Assembly (NCBI GenBank): GCA_022410635.1
Contig: JAJVDF010000412.1
Location: 1,025,771 to 1,089,770, forward strand
Direction: 5' to 3'
Source: Tretioscincus oriximinensis
Taxonomy: Eukaryota; Chordata; Lepidosauria; Squamata; Gymnophthalmidae
DNA: 64,000 nt
Shown here: positions 46,101-54,964 of the stretch, in pieces
Position numbering within the stretch: the stretch's first letter is position 1
Layout of the letters: each line of letters starts with the position of its first letter
Translations under genes and position numbers: made by a program
The notes under the pieces: generated by a model
The model's input: the letters and a program-made list of their open reading frames with translations, nothing else
Told to the model about the DNA's origin: nothing
Databases searched by the model: none

Positions 46101-49100
46101 GCTGTCAATGATTGCCTGCAAAACAGTCATCTTCACGGAGGGTAAACACACTGATACTTGGTCTTGCCATTATTTTCATATTGCAGAGGATGGGGTACGG
46201 TCTGGAAGAATTTATTTTCATGCTGCAGAGAACGTTTGGTTATACTGCAACAGCAGAAGCAGGTCAATTGCGGAAGAGTTGCCAACTCATATTTAATTGT
46301 AATTGATTTGGCCTATGGGTTTTACTGCTTCCATTTTATTATCATTTCACCTTGCTGGAAGCAGCTGACCTTCTGGATATGTGTAAGAGAAATTACATTG
46401 ATTTTTGCTATCCTTTAATTTTTTTGTGTTCTCTCTCTCTCCCCCCCCCCCCCCCATGCAATAGAAGAGGTGAATAATTCTTCATCGGCAGAACCTAGCC
46501 TCAGTTCCTGGACCGTTGCCCCTTCTGTCATCAGTGTGACTAATGATTCTACAGTTGCTTCAGCGTTAAATACCAGTAGCCCAAGTACATTTTTAAGTCT
46601 GACGTTCACTGCCCAAGACTTCCTAAATACAACAAAAATTCAGGATGTGGACCATAACATTAGTAGACGTGTTGATGTCACTTCACTTCCTGCTTCAGCA
46701 ACAACCCTTATGAAAAGAACCGAGTCAAACCTGGATCGTGCAAAACCAACGAGTGTCACTTCCTGGATTACTTCTGGTAGAAATATAACAGCCACAGGGA
46801 CTTCTCCATTGGGGAAGATTCAAGGTAAGTCTAGATAGACACTCAACCATTTTCCCTAGCGCAGTGTTGACACGCCTCTTGTTAAGGTCTTACTTTCAAT
46901 CTCCCAGAATCACATTGTGTCTTAGTGTATAGTTTAATCTTGCTGAGCACTTATCAAAATGGCATCATGCCATCTGCATTCAGCTGCAGTATTCCAGTAG
47001 ATATTTCCATGTTTCATCCAAGAGGCATGGTTTGTCAGAGTAAATTCTTCCTCTCCCAGCCTTGAGAGCCAGTTTGGTATAGTGGTTTGAGTGCTGGACT
47101 CCTATCTGGTAGTCTCCTGGTTCAATTCCACACTCCCCCATGAAGCTATCTGGGTGACCTTGGGTCAGTCACAATTTGTTAGAACTCTCTCAGCCTTACC
47201 TATTTCATAGGGCATCTGTTGTGGAGAAAGCAACCAAAGTTACATGAGCTGCCCATCATTATTATTGAATTACCTGAGTAAAAAAGTGACTAGCTTCTGG
47301 GCACTGATCTATTTGTTATGTCCCCAAAGAAGTGTGGGATTGACATCAAAGTAGACTTAGCGTATTCCTGCCCAGTCAAGATACAAGTAGATGATTCAAA
47401 ATAAGCCCACTAGGATGCCTTGGTGTCTTTTCATTTCGCTCCATCCTTAAAGGCTGGAAAAGAAGTCTAAGGATAGAATGACTCTGGAAATCTGCTTGCC
47501 CAAGTAGCAGTTGGAAGTTGATATTTGTGTGCAGACAGTCAAGCCTTCAACTGTGTAATGGTTAAAGTGTTGGACTCTTATCTGGAAGTCTCCTGGTTTG
47601 ATTCCACACTCCTCAATAAAGCTATCTGGGTGTCCCTGAGCCAATCACAGTCTCTCAGCCCCACCTACTTCACATGGTGGAAGAAGCAGCAAAAGCTCTT
47701 TGGTGCAAAGGGATTATAAATAAATGGTATTATTATTATTGGTATTGGTGTTGGTGGTATTATTGGTATTGGTATTAGTATTATATCTATAATGGCTGTA
47801 TCTGAGCATGGAGTATGGAATGGGCATAACTGCTTCTACATCCACTTCTCTCTTTGTTTTGATATTTGATAAAATAAAATCAAGTGCTCCTGAGGTTTCA
47901 ACTGAAACTCATTTTATCTTTCCAGACAGTTTGTTACAGATATATGTGCAAAACTTGCGCACATTATTCATCATTCTGCCTTTGATTTCAAATCTCTGCT
48001 GTGAGAAAGCTTGGGCTAAATAGATTCCCCTCATTCTACTCTATATGAAGTCAGACAAGCATTTTGGTTTAACAATTTATACTTTCTGTATTTAAATTTA
48101 TTTATTTAATTAGTTATACTCATACTCTGCCCTGAATTTTTAACTTTTGTAAGCCGCCCTGGACACCTTCGGGGGGAAGGGCGGGGTAAAAATCTTTAAA
48201 ATAAATAAATAAATATACCCAAAGGTCTCAGGATGGCAAACCATGAAAACAAAAATACAAATTTGGCATATTAAAACAGAATCTGAAGGTTGGAAGGAAA
48301 ATGGCATTTGTTCAACCCAAGGCCAAGTTAAAGAAATGCGTTTTCAGTGATCTTCTAAAAGAATACAGTGATGGTGACTGATGCACCTTGAGGGGGAGAC
48401 TATTCTGAAGACTTGGGGAAACCAACAAGAAGGCCCTGCTTCCACTCCATTTGCTGTTGAAAAGGGTGGTACAACCAGGGTGGGTCTCCCCTGCAGATCT
48501 TGAAGAAGAAGAACTGAGTTTTATACCCTGCTCTTTTCTAGAGTGGCTTACAGGGTTAATTTCTGCCCAAAGGCTTACATCTTACTCTATCTTCCCCACC
48601 AGGTTAATGATGGTACTCATTTATCTAATTGAAATGCATATTATAAATTTGCATCTCTTTTGAATAGCTGAGTTGGCTAGAGCTGCAGGCTAGTAGAAGG
48701 TGCGCACCCCTCCCCACATCCGACACAGGGCTTTGAAACCCAATCTCTCAGGTGAAAGACCATCTCCTTAGCAACTGCGCCATTCGTGCCTGTCACTTGC
48801 AGGTTGATATGAAAGAAGCCCTTCTTTAAACTTGGTTATTTCCATCATAACAAAACCAATGACCATGGCTAGTGATTAATATTCAGTAATATCAGTACTC
48901 AGTTTAGTTTTTTCCCTATACAGTATATGGAAAGGTGCAATCCTTGTTCTAATTTCTTTTGTTCCCATTTTCAATGCCTTATGAATTTTTTCTACAGGAC
49001 CAACAACGACTCCCCAGCCAGAATCATCTGCATTTGTCACTTTGAGCCCTACAGAAAACAAGCCAAACTCTGTGCCAGTGACATTCCATGAAGATATTAC

Positions 49101-52100
49101 AAAACGGAGTGGGCTTGAGCCAACTTCTACTCCAGTTGTGACTGATACTGATAGATTTGTGCGCACAATGCCTGTCTCTACCTCTGTTGCATCAACACTG
49201 TTGTCCCACAGAAGCTTATCAGTAGAAGCTGAGCAACCAACCATCCATATGCAAAAGAAGATAGCTGGAACAGGTATGGGCAATGATTATCTTATCCTTT
49301 TCAGGGAAATGTAGGAACAGAAGAGCTTGAAAATTAAAACCAGAGTATTATTGAGCTAGAAATCTTTCTAACGTTCGGATATTTTTCTTCCTCCAGAGCC
49401 ACCTAATATTCTGGAAACCAGTTCACTTGGGGAAGATCCTTTGGTAATAGCTGTCATCTTCATCTTCATTGTAACAGTGGGGATTTTGGCTCTTTTGGGC
49501 TTTTTGAGGTACCGACAACGAAGTGGCCAACTCCAGTTTCGGCGGCTCCAAGATTTGCCTATGGTAAGTATCTACAGCTAGTTCCCTTTGATGAAAGAAT
49601 AATCTTAGATATTTTCTTTAGCTCTTTTCCGTTTTCTCTAAGTGTTAGAACCACGAGACTTGACCCACCTTGGGAACCACGGCCTACAACTCAGGATTTT
49701 GAAAATATAGTGTATAGCCTGTTTCCCTGAAAATAGGACACTGGCTTATATTAATTTTTGCTCCCAAAGATGCTCTAGGTTTTTGTGATGGTTTGCTGTT
49801 AAAGAGTTTGCTGAGTCATGATAGGTAACAGCTGGTGCAAAGGAAAATAAAGGGAGAGAGAGAGATGGGGGTGAGGGAGAAGTTTGATGGATTGGGGGCA
49901 AGAGAGTGCCACAAGAAAGTCTGCAGAGGAGTGGAACAGACAAGGAACTGCCATAGATGTGATGGAAGCCGGAAACGCCCAAAGGACTGACAGGGTATGT
50001 CAGTGTATCGGCTAGGCCCATCAACAGTGAAAGTGGAATCTAGGCGAAGAAACCAAGCAGACTTTCTCAACAACAGGGCTAATGGACTTGTTAGATATAA
50101 ATATTGTATATATGGAGCACCAAGCGACACCTACATAGTCTAATGTAAATAAACTCAATTGCATTCCGTAAATTGGGATGGTCTGTTCTCTTTTCCCACT
50201 GAGCATCTCACCAACTTTGGGAAATGTAAATGAATCCATGACAGTCTTATTTTCAGGGGATGAAGAACAATTCACATTTATTGTTGAACAAAAAAAAGAA
50301 CATTTATTATATACCGTACAGTATTGTAGCTTCCCAGGAGGACTCATCACAGCAGATTCACACTGCTGGGAATACTTTGCTAGGTCCTACTTTTGGGGGA
50401 GGCCTTGTATTTAGAAATTCAGCAAAACTTCTACTAGGTCTTATTTTCAGGGAATGTCTTATTTTTGGGAAAATGGCATGTGCAAAATACAAACTCCAAA
50501 ATACCAGTTGCTATAATAATGATAAACTTGGCTTCTGTTAATTTATCTTTTTAGTTTTTTAATTGCTTTTCCTTTAATATAACAAAAATAAGATAGTAAT
50601 TTAAATATCTATTTACTTATTTGGCAACTTATAACCTGCCCTTCAGCATTGGTCTCAGGGCAGGTAACAAAAGACCAAGGAATAATATTCTTAAAAAGAT
50701 CCATTTCATTCATCCCTCCCTGGAAGGACCAATTGCAGGAGGACCTAAGAGACAAAATCCTAGGTGAAGATATATGTTTTTACCAGGCACCCACAGAGAA
50801 GGATTTTGTAGATTGTTTAGCATTATAACTCTATGAAAACCCACCTCCTGAAACATCAAGGAAAATGCTTTTACAATATATTTAGCATCTTGTTAATACA
50901 TTTAGGATTACCACAATTTAGAGATGTTATAAAAATATTGTGGAGTGTTTCAAATTCAATCTAACTAACAAGGGGGGCTCATAGCATCTCAGGAGACCAA
51001 TTTCTTTGTCTCTTAAGTTGCTTCTTGAGACCCTTGCTAGATATTTTGGTTTCCAGACTAACGTAGCTTGAATTAAATTTCAATATGATGTTAAATATTA
51101 AATAAACAAAAAGAAATAGACAAAAATTTACACACACACAAAGAACTAAAAATAACTCTAACTCGCAAACTTAAGAAAACCAAAAGAGAACAAAATACAG
51201 ATGTGTTCATACAATAACAAAAATTACCTACAGCACACCCCTGTGCTATTGTAGAAAAACTCTGTACCTTTCAGCTTTAAATATTTATTATTTGTTTTTG
51301 GATTTAGAATTATAATACATTAATTAACACTGCTCCTGTCATTTCCCGTTAATCACAGAAGAAATTGATGTCATTTATTTCTCCTCTACAATAGATTAAA
51401 ACCTTATTTCCCATTTAAATAACTCATACTTACAAATCTCTTTAAGTGGAGAAGTCTCTCACCTAGTTATCTTCTAGATGTCACTGTACCATATGCCCTT
51501 CAGCACTCTACATTGGGCAAACAAGACAGTCCCTATTCCAGGGAATAAATGGATACAAATCTGATATTTGGAATGGCAACACACAGAAACCTGTTGCAAC
51601 ACTTCAACCTCCCAGGATGTTCAGTCTCAGACCTCAGAACAGCACTCCTTGAACAAAAGAAACTACAAAGAAAGATTTAAAGGGAAGCAGCAGAACTAGA
51701 ATACATCCATAGTGACAATGGTTTCCTGGCACACTATACATATTATAACACCAGATAATCAGTTGATGCACAATCAACCAGTTGCATCTTGTTCCTCCCG
51801 GCATTTTCCTCTACTCGAGAGCATTAATTACTGCTATTTAGCTGTTTTTCTCACATAGTTCATCCCCATAGCACATTTACATGTCCTTTGTCATCCCCTA
51901 CACTCCATTTTCTATAAGGTCTGTTCCTGACATTGTCCCCTAGCATCTGAAGAAGGAGACGTGTCTATGAAAGCATATGCCACCTAGTTTTTTCATTTTT
52001 GTCTCCTAGTGCTAATAATTCCCTTACTGTTCCATAAAAACTCTATTCACCTGCCTGGGGACATTGTGTCATTGTCTAGCTATGTTTATTTTGAGACCGA

Positions 52101-52613
52101 TGCCTGAGGTTGAATAGAAAGATTCTAAATGGGATCATATGTCATGACCAATTGTTGTTGGGTTATCTAAATGATCAAGAAGGTGCCATAATATATTAAT
52201 GGATGTAAAATTGGGTGAAATCAGTTACATACTGTACTTCCAGCAATATATATTGGGGGGATATATATATAATTAAAACTGTCCTTAGTTAGAATATATA
52301 TATTATTTAATTACCTATGCTGAGGGGGAGGGAGGGCTGGGGCAATTTTTTTTAATACATGGTATTCTTTTATATGTTGTATTACAATTTCATTTTATTT
52401 TGTTACTGAAAAACTATGTTATGTTGTATTATTCGTTAAAATAACAATTTCTGAGTTTGTTTTGGAATGTCTGTGCAAGTTTCATACTAGCTTACTGGGA
52501 ACAGACTCACTAGTCCTGTTTCCTTAGGTATGCAGAAAATTAATAGTATACCTTCTGTTTATTTATAGGATGACATGATGGAAGACACACCTCTTTCCCT
52601 CTACAACTACTAA
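35237..52613 (+). CDS. mucin-like single-pass membrane protein, 5 exons (unnamed)
   Basis: Join 35237-35315, 46465-46824, 48998-49273, 49397-49563, 52569-52613: 927 bases, 308 residues plus stop. Every junction has GT-AG and phases agree (1,1,1,0). Residues 1-26 form a signal peptide (core LFTFCWLLPG). Residues 27 to about 250 are Ser/Thr/Pro-rich, with no cysteine and seven N-glycosylation sequons, all in exon 2. Residues 254-275 are a hydrophobic helix, followed by the basic stop-transfer RYRQR and a 33-residue tail ending in the acidic, tyrosine-bearing PLSLYNY. This is the plan of a small O-glycosylated type I surface protein (PARM1, MUC15, endomucin and CD164 share the plan), but the tail I see does not match what I recall of PARM1 or MUC15. 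Function unknown. Promoter in a CpG island, so probably broadly expressed. An in-frame upstream ATG at 35216 would add seven residues. Confidence 0.85.
35410..35950. other. intron 1 of the mucin-like gene, nothing recognised
   Basis: Sequence just inside the CpG island; declining GC; no repeat or exon seen. Confidence 0.35.
35960..36655 (+). repeat. CR1 LINE 3' end with embedded SINE-1 tail
   Basis: CR1 words GGCTGCAACGTCTAGGCCTC and GAGGTGATCTGGTCGGAGTG. Between two parts of the 3' UTR, at about 36418-36472, lies GAGACCTTCGGGTATAGGGC followed by (AAAT)n, which belongs to SINE-1/L2. Confidence 0.8.
36660..36880 (+). repeat. second CR1 fragment
   Basis: CTGTGTACAGTTTTGATCAC and AATTGGAAAAGGTTCATAGG match the CR1 'TVFDH...LEKVHRMV' region; it starts over just after the previous copy ends. 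Confidence 0.55.
37162..37440 (-). repeat. SINE-2 with (ATG)n/(GAA)n expansion
   Basis: (ATG)n at 37162-37194, then GAA-rich, TATCCTGCTTTTCTTGC, GGCTGTGGTGGTTCCCATTT, and the head end CTTAGCGACTGAGCCATTCG. Confidence 0.83.
37545..37625. mobile_element. MITE fragment (GTCCCCACTGAGCC family)
   Basis: GGGGCCTGCCATAGTCTAAC and CAAACTCTATGCCAGGATGT. Confidence 0.45.
37630..39960. other. intron 1 of the mucin-like gene, nothing recognised
   Basis: Mixed composition; several short frames without protein character. No repeat that I can name. Confidence 0.35.
39970..40022 (-). repeat. Sauria-type SINE, tail half
   Basis: (GAA)n then TATACTCCGCTTTTCTC; separated from its other half (40766-40905) by an L1 insertion. 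Confidence 0.82.
40023..40765 (-). mobile_element. 5'-truncated L1 inserted in a SINE, with 17-bp duplication
   Basis: The minus strand ends in a short oligo-A (TTTTTTAAAAA on plus at 40023) and carries L1 ORF2 end motifs (CWHEY, IFIHMIWECQKVKEF). Flanks TATACTCCGCTTTTCTC (40006-40022) and TATACTCCACTTTTCTC (40766-40782) are a 17-bp target-site duplication with one mismatch. 743 bases, non-functional. Confidence 0.88.
40766..40905 (-). repeat. Sauria-type SINE, body half
   Basis: GGATTCAAAAGTGGCTTATA, TTCACAACAGACACTTTGTG, TAGGTGGGGCTGGGAGCTCT: Bov-B-like tail joined to the Sauria body. Confidence 0.82.
40910..42030. other. intron 1 of the mucin-like gene, nothing recognised
   Basis: AT-rich; no exon or named repeat seen. 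Confidence 0.35.
42035..42322 (+). repeat. SINE-2
   Basis: GGCACGAATGGCTCAGGTGT, CCGTTCTCGAAACCCTGTGT, AACCCTTCGGTCTAAAATTA, then (TTC)n. Confidence 0.82.
42355..42608 (+). repeat. SINE-1, complete
   Basis: GAGCCAGTTTGGTGCAGTGT, CTCCTGGTTTGAGTCCCCAC, GGGTGACCTTGGGCCAGTCA, CCTTTGGGTATAGGGCGGAT, (AAAT)n. It lies 33 bases after the SINE-2. Confidence 0.88.
43255..43445 (+). repeat. CR1 LINE 3' UTR fragment
   Basis: ATTCCTGAAATGCCATTTGC, GACTGCCCAGGTGCAACTGT, CACTGGACTAGATGGGCTCC. Confidence 0.78.
43515..43835 (+). repeat. SINE-2, complete
   Basis: GATAGCTCAGTTGCTTAGGA, GATCGGGTTTCGAAGCCCTG, GCATGAATTGCAAGAAATTG, CCGCTTTGAGTCCCTTTGAA, AGCGGGGTATAAGAACCAAG, (TTC)n. The fullest copy of the family here; flanking DNA (43,450-43,510 and 43,836-43,890) looks like one older L2-like element split by it. 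Confidence 0.87.
44625..44945 (-). repeat. CR1 LINE 3' UTR
   Basis: GAGCCATACTGGATCAGGCC, CCCACCAGATGCACCTGGGC, AACCTGTCTAGTCCTGTCTT; reverse orientation. Confidence 0.85.
45410..45790 (+). repeat. L2-type LINE 3' end with SINE-1-like tail
   Basis: CCAATTCAAGGTGTTAACTT, TCATGCCTTAAGATCTGCAG, AGTCTATGGAATAGTCTCCC, TTCAGATACTGTTTTTAATT. It ends GGCTGCCCTGAGACTTTCAG, GTATAGGGCGGGGTATAAAG and then GATA/GACA repeats. The tail is the one carried by SINE-1. Confidence 0.82.
45795..46460. other. intron 1 of the mucin-like gene, nothing recognised
   Basis: Ends in a TCTC and C-homopolymer tract (46,430-46,455) that serves as the polypyrimidine tract for exon 2. Confidence 0.45.
46465..46824 (+). CDS. 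mucin-like gene exon 2: glycosylated ectodomain
   Basis: The acceptor ATGCAATAG follows a long C-rich pyrimidine run; the donor is CAAG|GTAAGT. 360 bases with phase 1 at both ends, so the exon could be skipped without a frameshift. It encodes residues 28-146, rich in Ser and Thr, with sequons NNS, NSS, NDS, NTS, NTT, NIS and NIT and no cysteine. Nothing resembles a folded domain. The repeat-free, low-complexity style suggests fast evolution. Confidence 0.85.
47065..47260 (+). repeat. SINE-1, 3' truncated
   Basis: GAGCCAGTTTGGTATAGTGG, CTCCTGGTTCAATTCCACAC, GGGTGACCTTGGGTCAGTCA. Confidence 0.83.
47535..47745 (+). repeat. SINE-1, degraded
   Basis: GTAATGGTTAAAGTGTTGGA, CCTGGTTTGATTCCACACTC, CCCCACCTACTTCACATGGT, then ATT/GGT-rich simple sequence. 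Confidence 0.78.
48100..48240 (-). repeat. L2/SINE tail fragments
   Basis: GTAAGCCGCCCTGGACACCT, GGGAAGGGCGGGGTAAAAAT and CCCAAAGGTCTCAGGATGGC: back-to-back tail sequences of the L2-tailed class. Confidence 0.6.
48490..48800 (-). repeat. SINE-2
   Basis: GAAGAAGAACTGAGTTTTAT, TACCCTGCTCTTTTCTAGAG, GGGCTTTGAAACCCAATCTC, CAACTGCGCCATTCGTGCCT. Confidence 0.83.
48998..49273 (+). CDS. mucin-like gene exon 3: Ser/Thr-rich stalk
   Basis: The acceptor is TTTTTCTACAG; the donor is ACAG|GTATGG. 276 bases, phase 1 at both ends, encoding residues 148-238. It begins with a Thr/Pro cluster (GPTTTPQPESS) and continues Ser/Thr-rich with no cysteine and no N-glycosylation sequon, so modification here would be O-linked. 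Like exon 2 it is a symmetrical exon, so splice isoforms with a shorter stalk are possible. Confidence 0.83.
49397..49563 (+). CDS. mucin-like gene exon 4: transmembrane helix
   Basis: The acceptor is TTCTTCCTCCAG; the donor is CTATG|GTAAGT. 167 bases, phase 1 to phase 0. After a short juxtamembrane stretch it encodes the hydrophobic run LVIAVIFIFIVTVGILALL, then the positive stop-transfer RYRQR and the start of the cytoplasmic tail (QLQFRRLQDLPM). The charge pattern places the C-terminus in the cytosol (type I). Confidence 0.88.
49720..49783 (+). mobile_element. MITE (CTTATTTT family), left part
   Basis: GTTTCCCTGAAAATAGGACA and GCTTATATTAATTTTTGCTC; resumes at 50244 after a solo LTR. Confidence 0.8.
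49784..50243 (+). mobile_element. solo LTR, 460 bp, with 5-bp duplication
   Basis: Begins TGTGATGG and ends CATGACA (TG...CA). Flanked by GTTTT (49779-49783) and GTCTT (50244-50248), and removing it rejoins the surrounding MITE at CTAG-GTCTT-ATTTTC. It contains a TATA-like GATATAAATATT (about 50,092) and AATAAA at 50148-50153, the order expected for U3-R. No internal retroviral coding is left. Family not recognised. Confidence 0.8.
50244..50480 (+). mobile_element. MITE (CTTATTTT family), right part
   Basis: GTCTTATTTTCAGGGGATGA, ACATTTATTGTTGAACAAAA, GGTCTTATTTTCAGGGAATG, TCTTATTTTTGGGAAAATGG. Confidence 0.8.
50482..51470. other. intron 4 of the mucin-like gene, mostly unrecognised
   Basis: Includes an L2/SINE tail-like piece in reverse near 50,610-50,680 (ACTTATAACCTGCCCTTCAG) and a faint Penelope-like tail at 50,965-51,080. 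Confidence 0.35.
51485..52030 (+). repeat. Penelope-like retroelement remnant (GIY-YIG region and tail)
   Basis: Plus-strand translation in shifting frames gives STLYIGQTRQSLFQ..INGYKSDI and NTQKP, resembling the GIY-YIG endonuclease end of Penelope-like elements (YIGQT core). The tail has GCATCTGAAGAAGGAGACGT, CTATGAAAGCATATGCCACC. Frameshifted, non-functional. Confidence 0.6.
52569..52613 (+). CDS. mucin-like gene exon 5: acidic tail end and stop
   Basis: The acceptor is TTATTTATAG. It encodes DDMMEDTPLSLYNY and TAA at 52611-52613, phase 0. The short acidic end with two tyrosines separated by one residue could be a docking or sorting signal, but it fits no consensus I can name with certainty. 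Its separation from exon 4 by 3 kb of repeats makes it easy for gene finders to miss. Confidence 0.8.
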   Translation, partial: DDMMEDTPLSLYNY

Positions 52614-53400
52614 GCAAGTGAAAGACATTTCGTGTATCTGAGTTGAGAAGTTCATGTGGGCACAAAGCTTGAAAGGGGCATGGACAGATAGCCAGCCCCA
52701 CCCCGAGCCCCCCACGGACATTGTAGGGGCTGCTGGTATGATTTATAAATGACTATAAAGTTGCAAGTCAGATGACATACTTTATAAAGATACCTTTTTA
52801 ATAATTCTTGTTTTGAGAATTAGTAGAAGGACCTCCAATCTTTTTTAAAAAATGATTTCATTGGTCAGTGTCCGCAGCTTAAGAAAATTGAGCTTTCTGT
52901 GGGAAGTCACTTGCTAGTTGTATGACCTCCTGCTGACGCCTGGATTCCAAGAAGCCGTGCTGTGGATTCTTCCACAAGAATTAAGACTTCGTGGAGATAA
53001 AACAGCTACAAATGAACCTGCCCGTGTTACGTACGAATGGAGATGGAACCTAGTTACAAAATGAAGTCCTAGTTAACTTCCTGTTTGAGCCCTTTTAAAA
53101 ATTGCACTTCTAGGTTTTTTTACTAAAATAATTCAAAGAAGTTTGGAAGGACCCACTAGAAGAATGGGAGATTAGTGATCCAACCCAGTCTTTCTTTCCT
53201 TCATAGTCAGCCATTTCCCTACAGACTGGCAATCTAGGGGCTGTTGGAAAGTACAATTGAGTTGTAATTGACTTCTGGTGGTTACATCCAAGTGTCTATG
53301 TCTTGAAAGTCTAGTTCCTTTCTTTGTTTCACAGCAGGTGATGTTCAGAGATGTATTGCACTGCCTGACTTTCTAGTAAAGAAATGCATTTTTATAATGT
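52614..53400 (+). other. probable 3' UTR of the mucin-like gene
   Basis: Unique-looking sequence follows the stop codon with no recognisable repeat until after 53.8 kb. There is no AATAAA near; the nearest candidate is a variant AGTAAA at 53375-53380 followed by a T-rich stretch. The extent is an estimate. Confidence 0.4.
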
Positions 53401-53879
53401 TTTACTGGGGGCTATATTTCAAGCTAGGTTTGTGCACTTCTTTCTAGTAGCAAAGTATGATATATGGCAGATCTAGTTTTCATATTGCAGCCTACCCAGC
53501 CAGAAGTGTTTGCCCTTCCCAGTCTGTAAACTAGCTGTCCGACTTGGTTTTTCAGTGTTGAACCTGACAAATGACTTGACTCATGTAAAGAAGTTTTCTC
53601 CTTTTCAGAGATTGTTTCTGCTTTGTCCAGATTATTGTTCTTGTATGTTTTAAGATTCATCAGCTCTCAGTCTTGGCATATAACCTCAACATACTGTGGC
53701 TTCTCGTTGTATGATTATGCCAACTGGCACCAATGTAGGTTTACCAGATAAAATGGGATACAGCTTTGGACAAATATCTGATGGGCTGCCACATGGCAGA
53801 GAGATCAGCTTTGTTCTCATTAGCACATAAAAGGAATAGAAACAGAAAGATATCAGAAAAAAGAAATTCTGAAAGGGTG

Positions 53880-54048
53880 ACAAACCAGTGGAATAGGAAG
53901 CCACAGGAAGTGGTGAGTTCTCATTCACTGAAAGTCTTCAAATAGAGGTTGGATCTGTCAGGGATGGTTTAGTGAATCTAGCATTGAGCAGGGGGTTGGA
54001 CCCGATGACCATGGAGGTCCCTTCCAGCACTATGATTCTATGTGTTAA
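53880..54048 (+). repeat. CR1 LINE 3' UTR end
   Basis: GAAAGTCTTCAAATAGAGGT, AGCAGGGGGTTGGACCCGAT, TTCCAGCACTATGATTCTAT. Confidence 0.8.
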
Positions 54049-54179
54049 TGGTTGTAGGAAACAGGACTTTTATCAGGTGCAACTTCTGCTGCACCTGGAA
54101 TGTTTTCATACCCACTAGAGGTCCAAAGCTCTATCCTGCATGATGGGAACTGGAATCCAGTCCATCATGTGGAAGGTTG

Positions 54180-54245
54180 TGTCACTTTTGAGTCCTTTTG
54201 GGTTGAGAAAAGCAGCCTATAAAAACCAATTCCTTTTCCTCCTCC
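54180..54245 (+). repeat. Bov-B-like SINE tail fragment
   Basis: TTTGAGTCCTTTTGGGTTGA, GAAAAGCAGCCTATAAAAAC, then (TCC)n. Confidence 0.65.
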
Positions 54246-54249
54246 TCTT

Positions 54250-54405
54250 CTCCATAAAGAAATTGGTTTTGTTAGTCTGGGTCCAGGAGATCTAGCAAGG
54301 GATCTCACAGGGCCTTAGAGACTAACAAAAATATAGGCTGCACGAGCTTTTGTAGACAAGTCTACTATTTCCTTTTCTCACTCATTCAAAGCTTTATTAG
54401 TAATT
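54250..54405 (-). repeat. Penelope-like 3' tail
   Basis: The reverse strand has AGTAGACTTGTCTACAAAAG, TTTGTTAGTCTCTAAGGCCC. Confidence 0.5.
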
Positions 54406-54689
54406 GAACCATAGCCTGCACATTTTTCTGGCAGTTCCTTGGGTTTTCATTATTCACATTCTAGCTTAGCTCTCCAGTCTCGTTTTTTTGTAACCCTATG
54501 TGTAGGAAAGAAGAAAGTTCAGCATGCATTCTCAGCTACAGCTGCAAAAAAATCCTTTTTACTTACCCCATTAAAGTTGCATCTCTCCTGTTCTGGTTTT
54601 TTTTTTTTATGGCAGCCCTAATCTTGGCATCTACATTTCCATAAGACAGAATAGGCAGAGTGCTGGATATAAGCCTGAATGGCACAATG

Positions 54690-54915
54690 ATCTTCTGCAG
54701 ATCGAAGCACAAGCCAGCTTGGTCTTGGGGTTCAAGTGTCAGTCTCTTTATCTTGTAGCCTCCCGATTTGATTCTGCACTCCTCCATGAGGCCAGCTGGG
54801 TGGCCTTGGAGTTCTCCCAGAGATATTCACAAGGTGTCTGTTGTGAAGAGCGGAATGTTATGTAAGCCAATTTCAGTCCCTTTGGTGTTGAGAGAAGGGT
54901 GGTATGAACAGCACC
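54690..54915 (+). repeat. Sauria-type SINE with Bov-B-like tail
   Basis: CCCGATTTGATTCTGCACTC, CAGCTGGGTGGCCTTGGAG, CACAAGGTGTCTGTTGTGAA, TTTCAGTCCCTTTGGTGTTG, AGAGAAGGGTGGTATGAACA. Confidence 0.72.
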
Positions 54916-54964
54916 AACACCTCTTGATCAAGGTCAGGCCTCAGCCAGCCCTTTCCCTCCTGGC

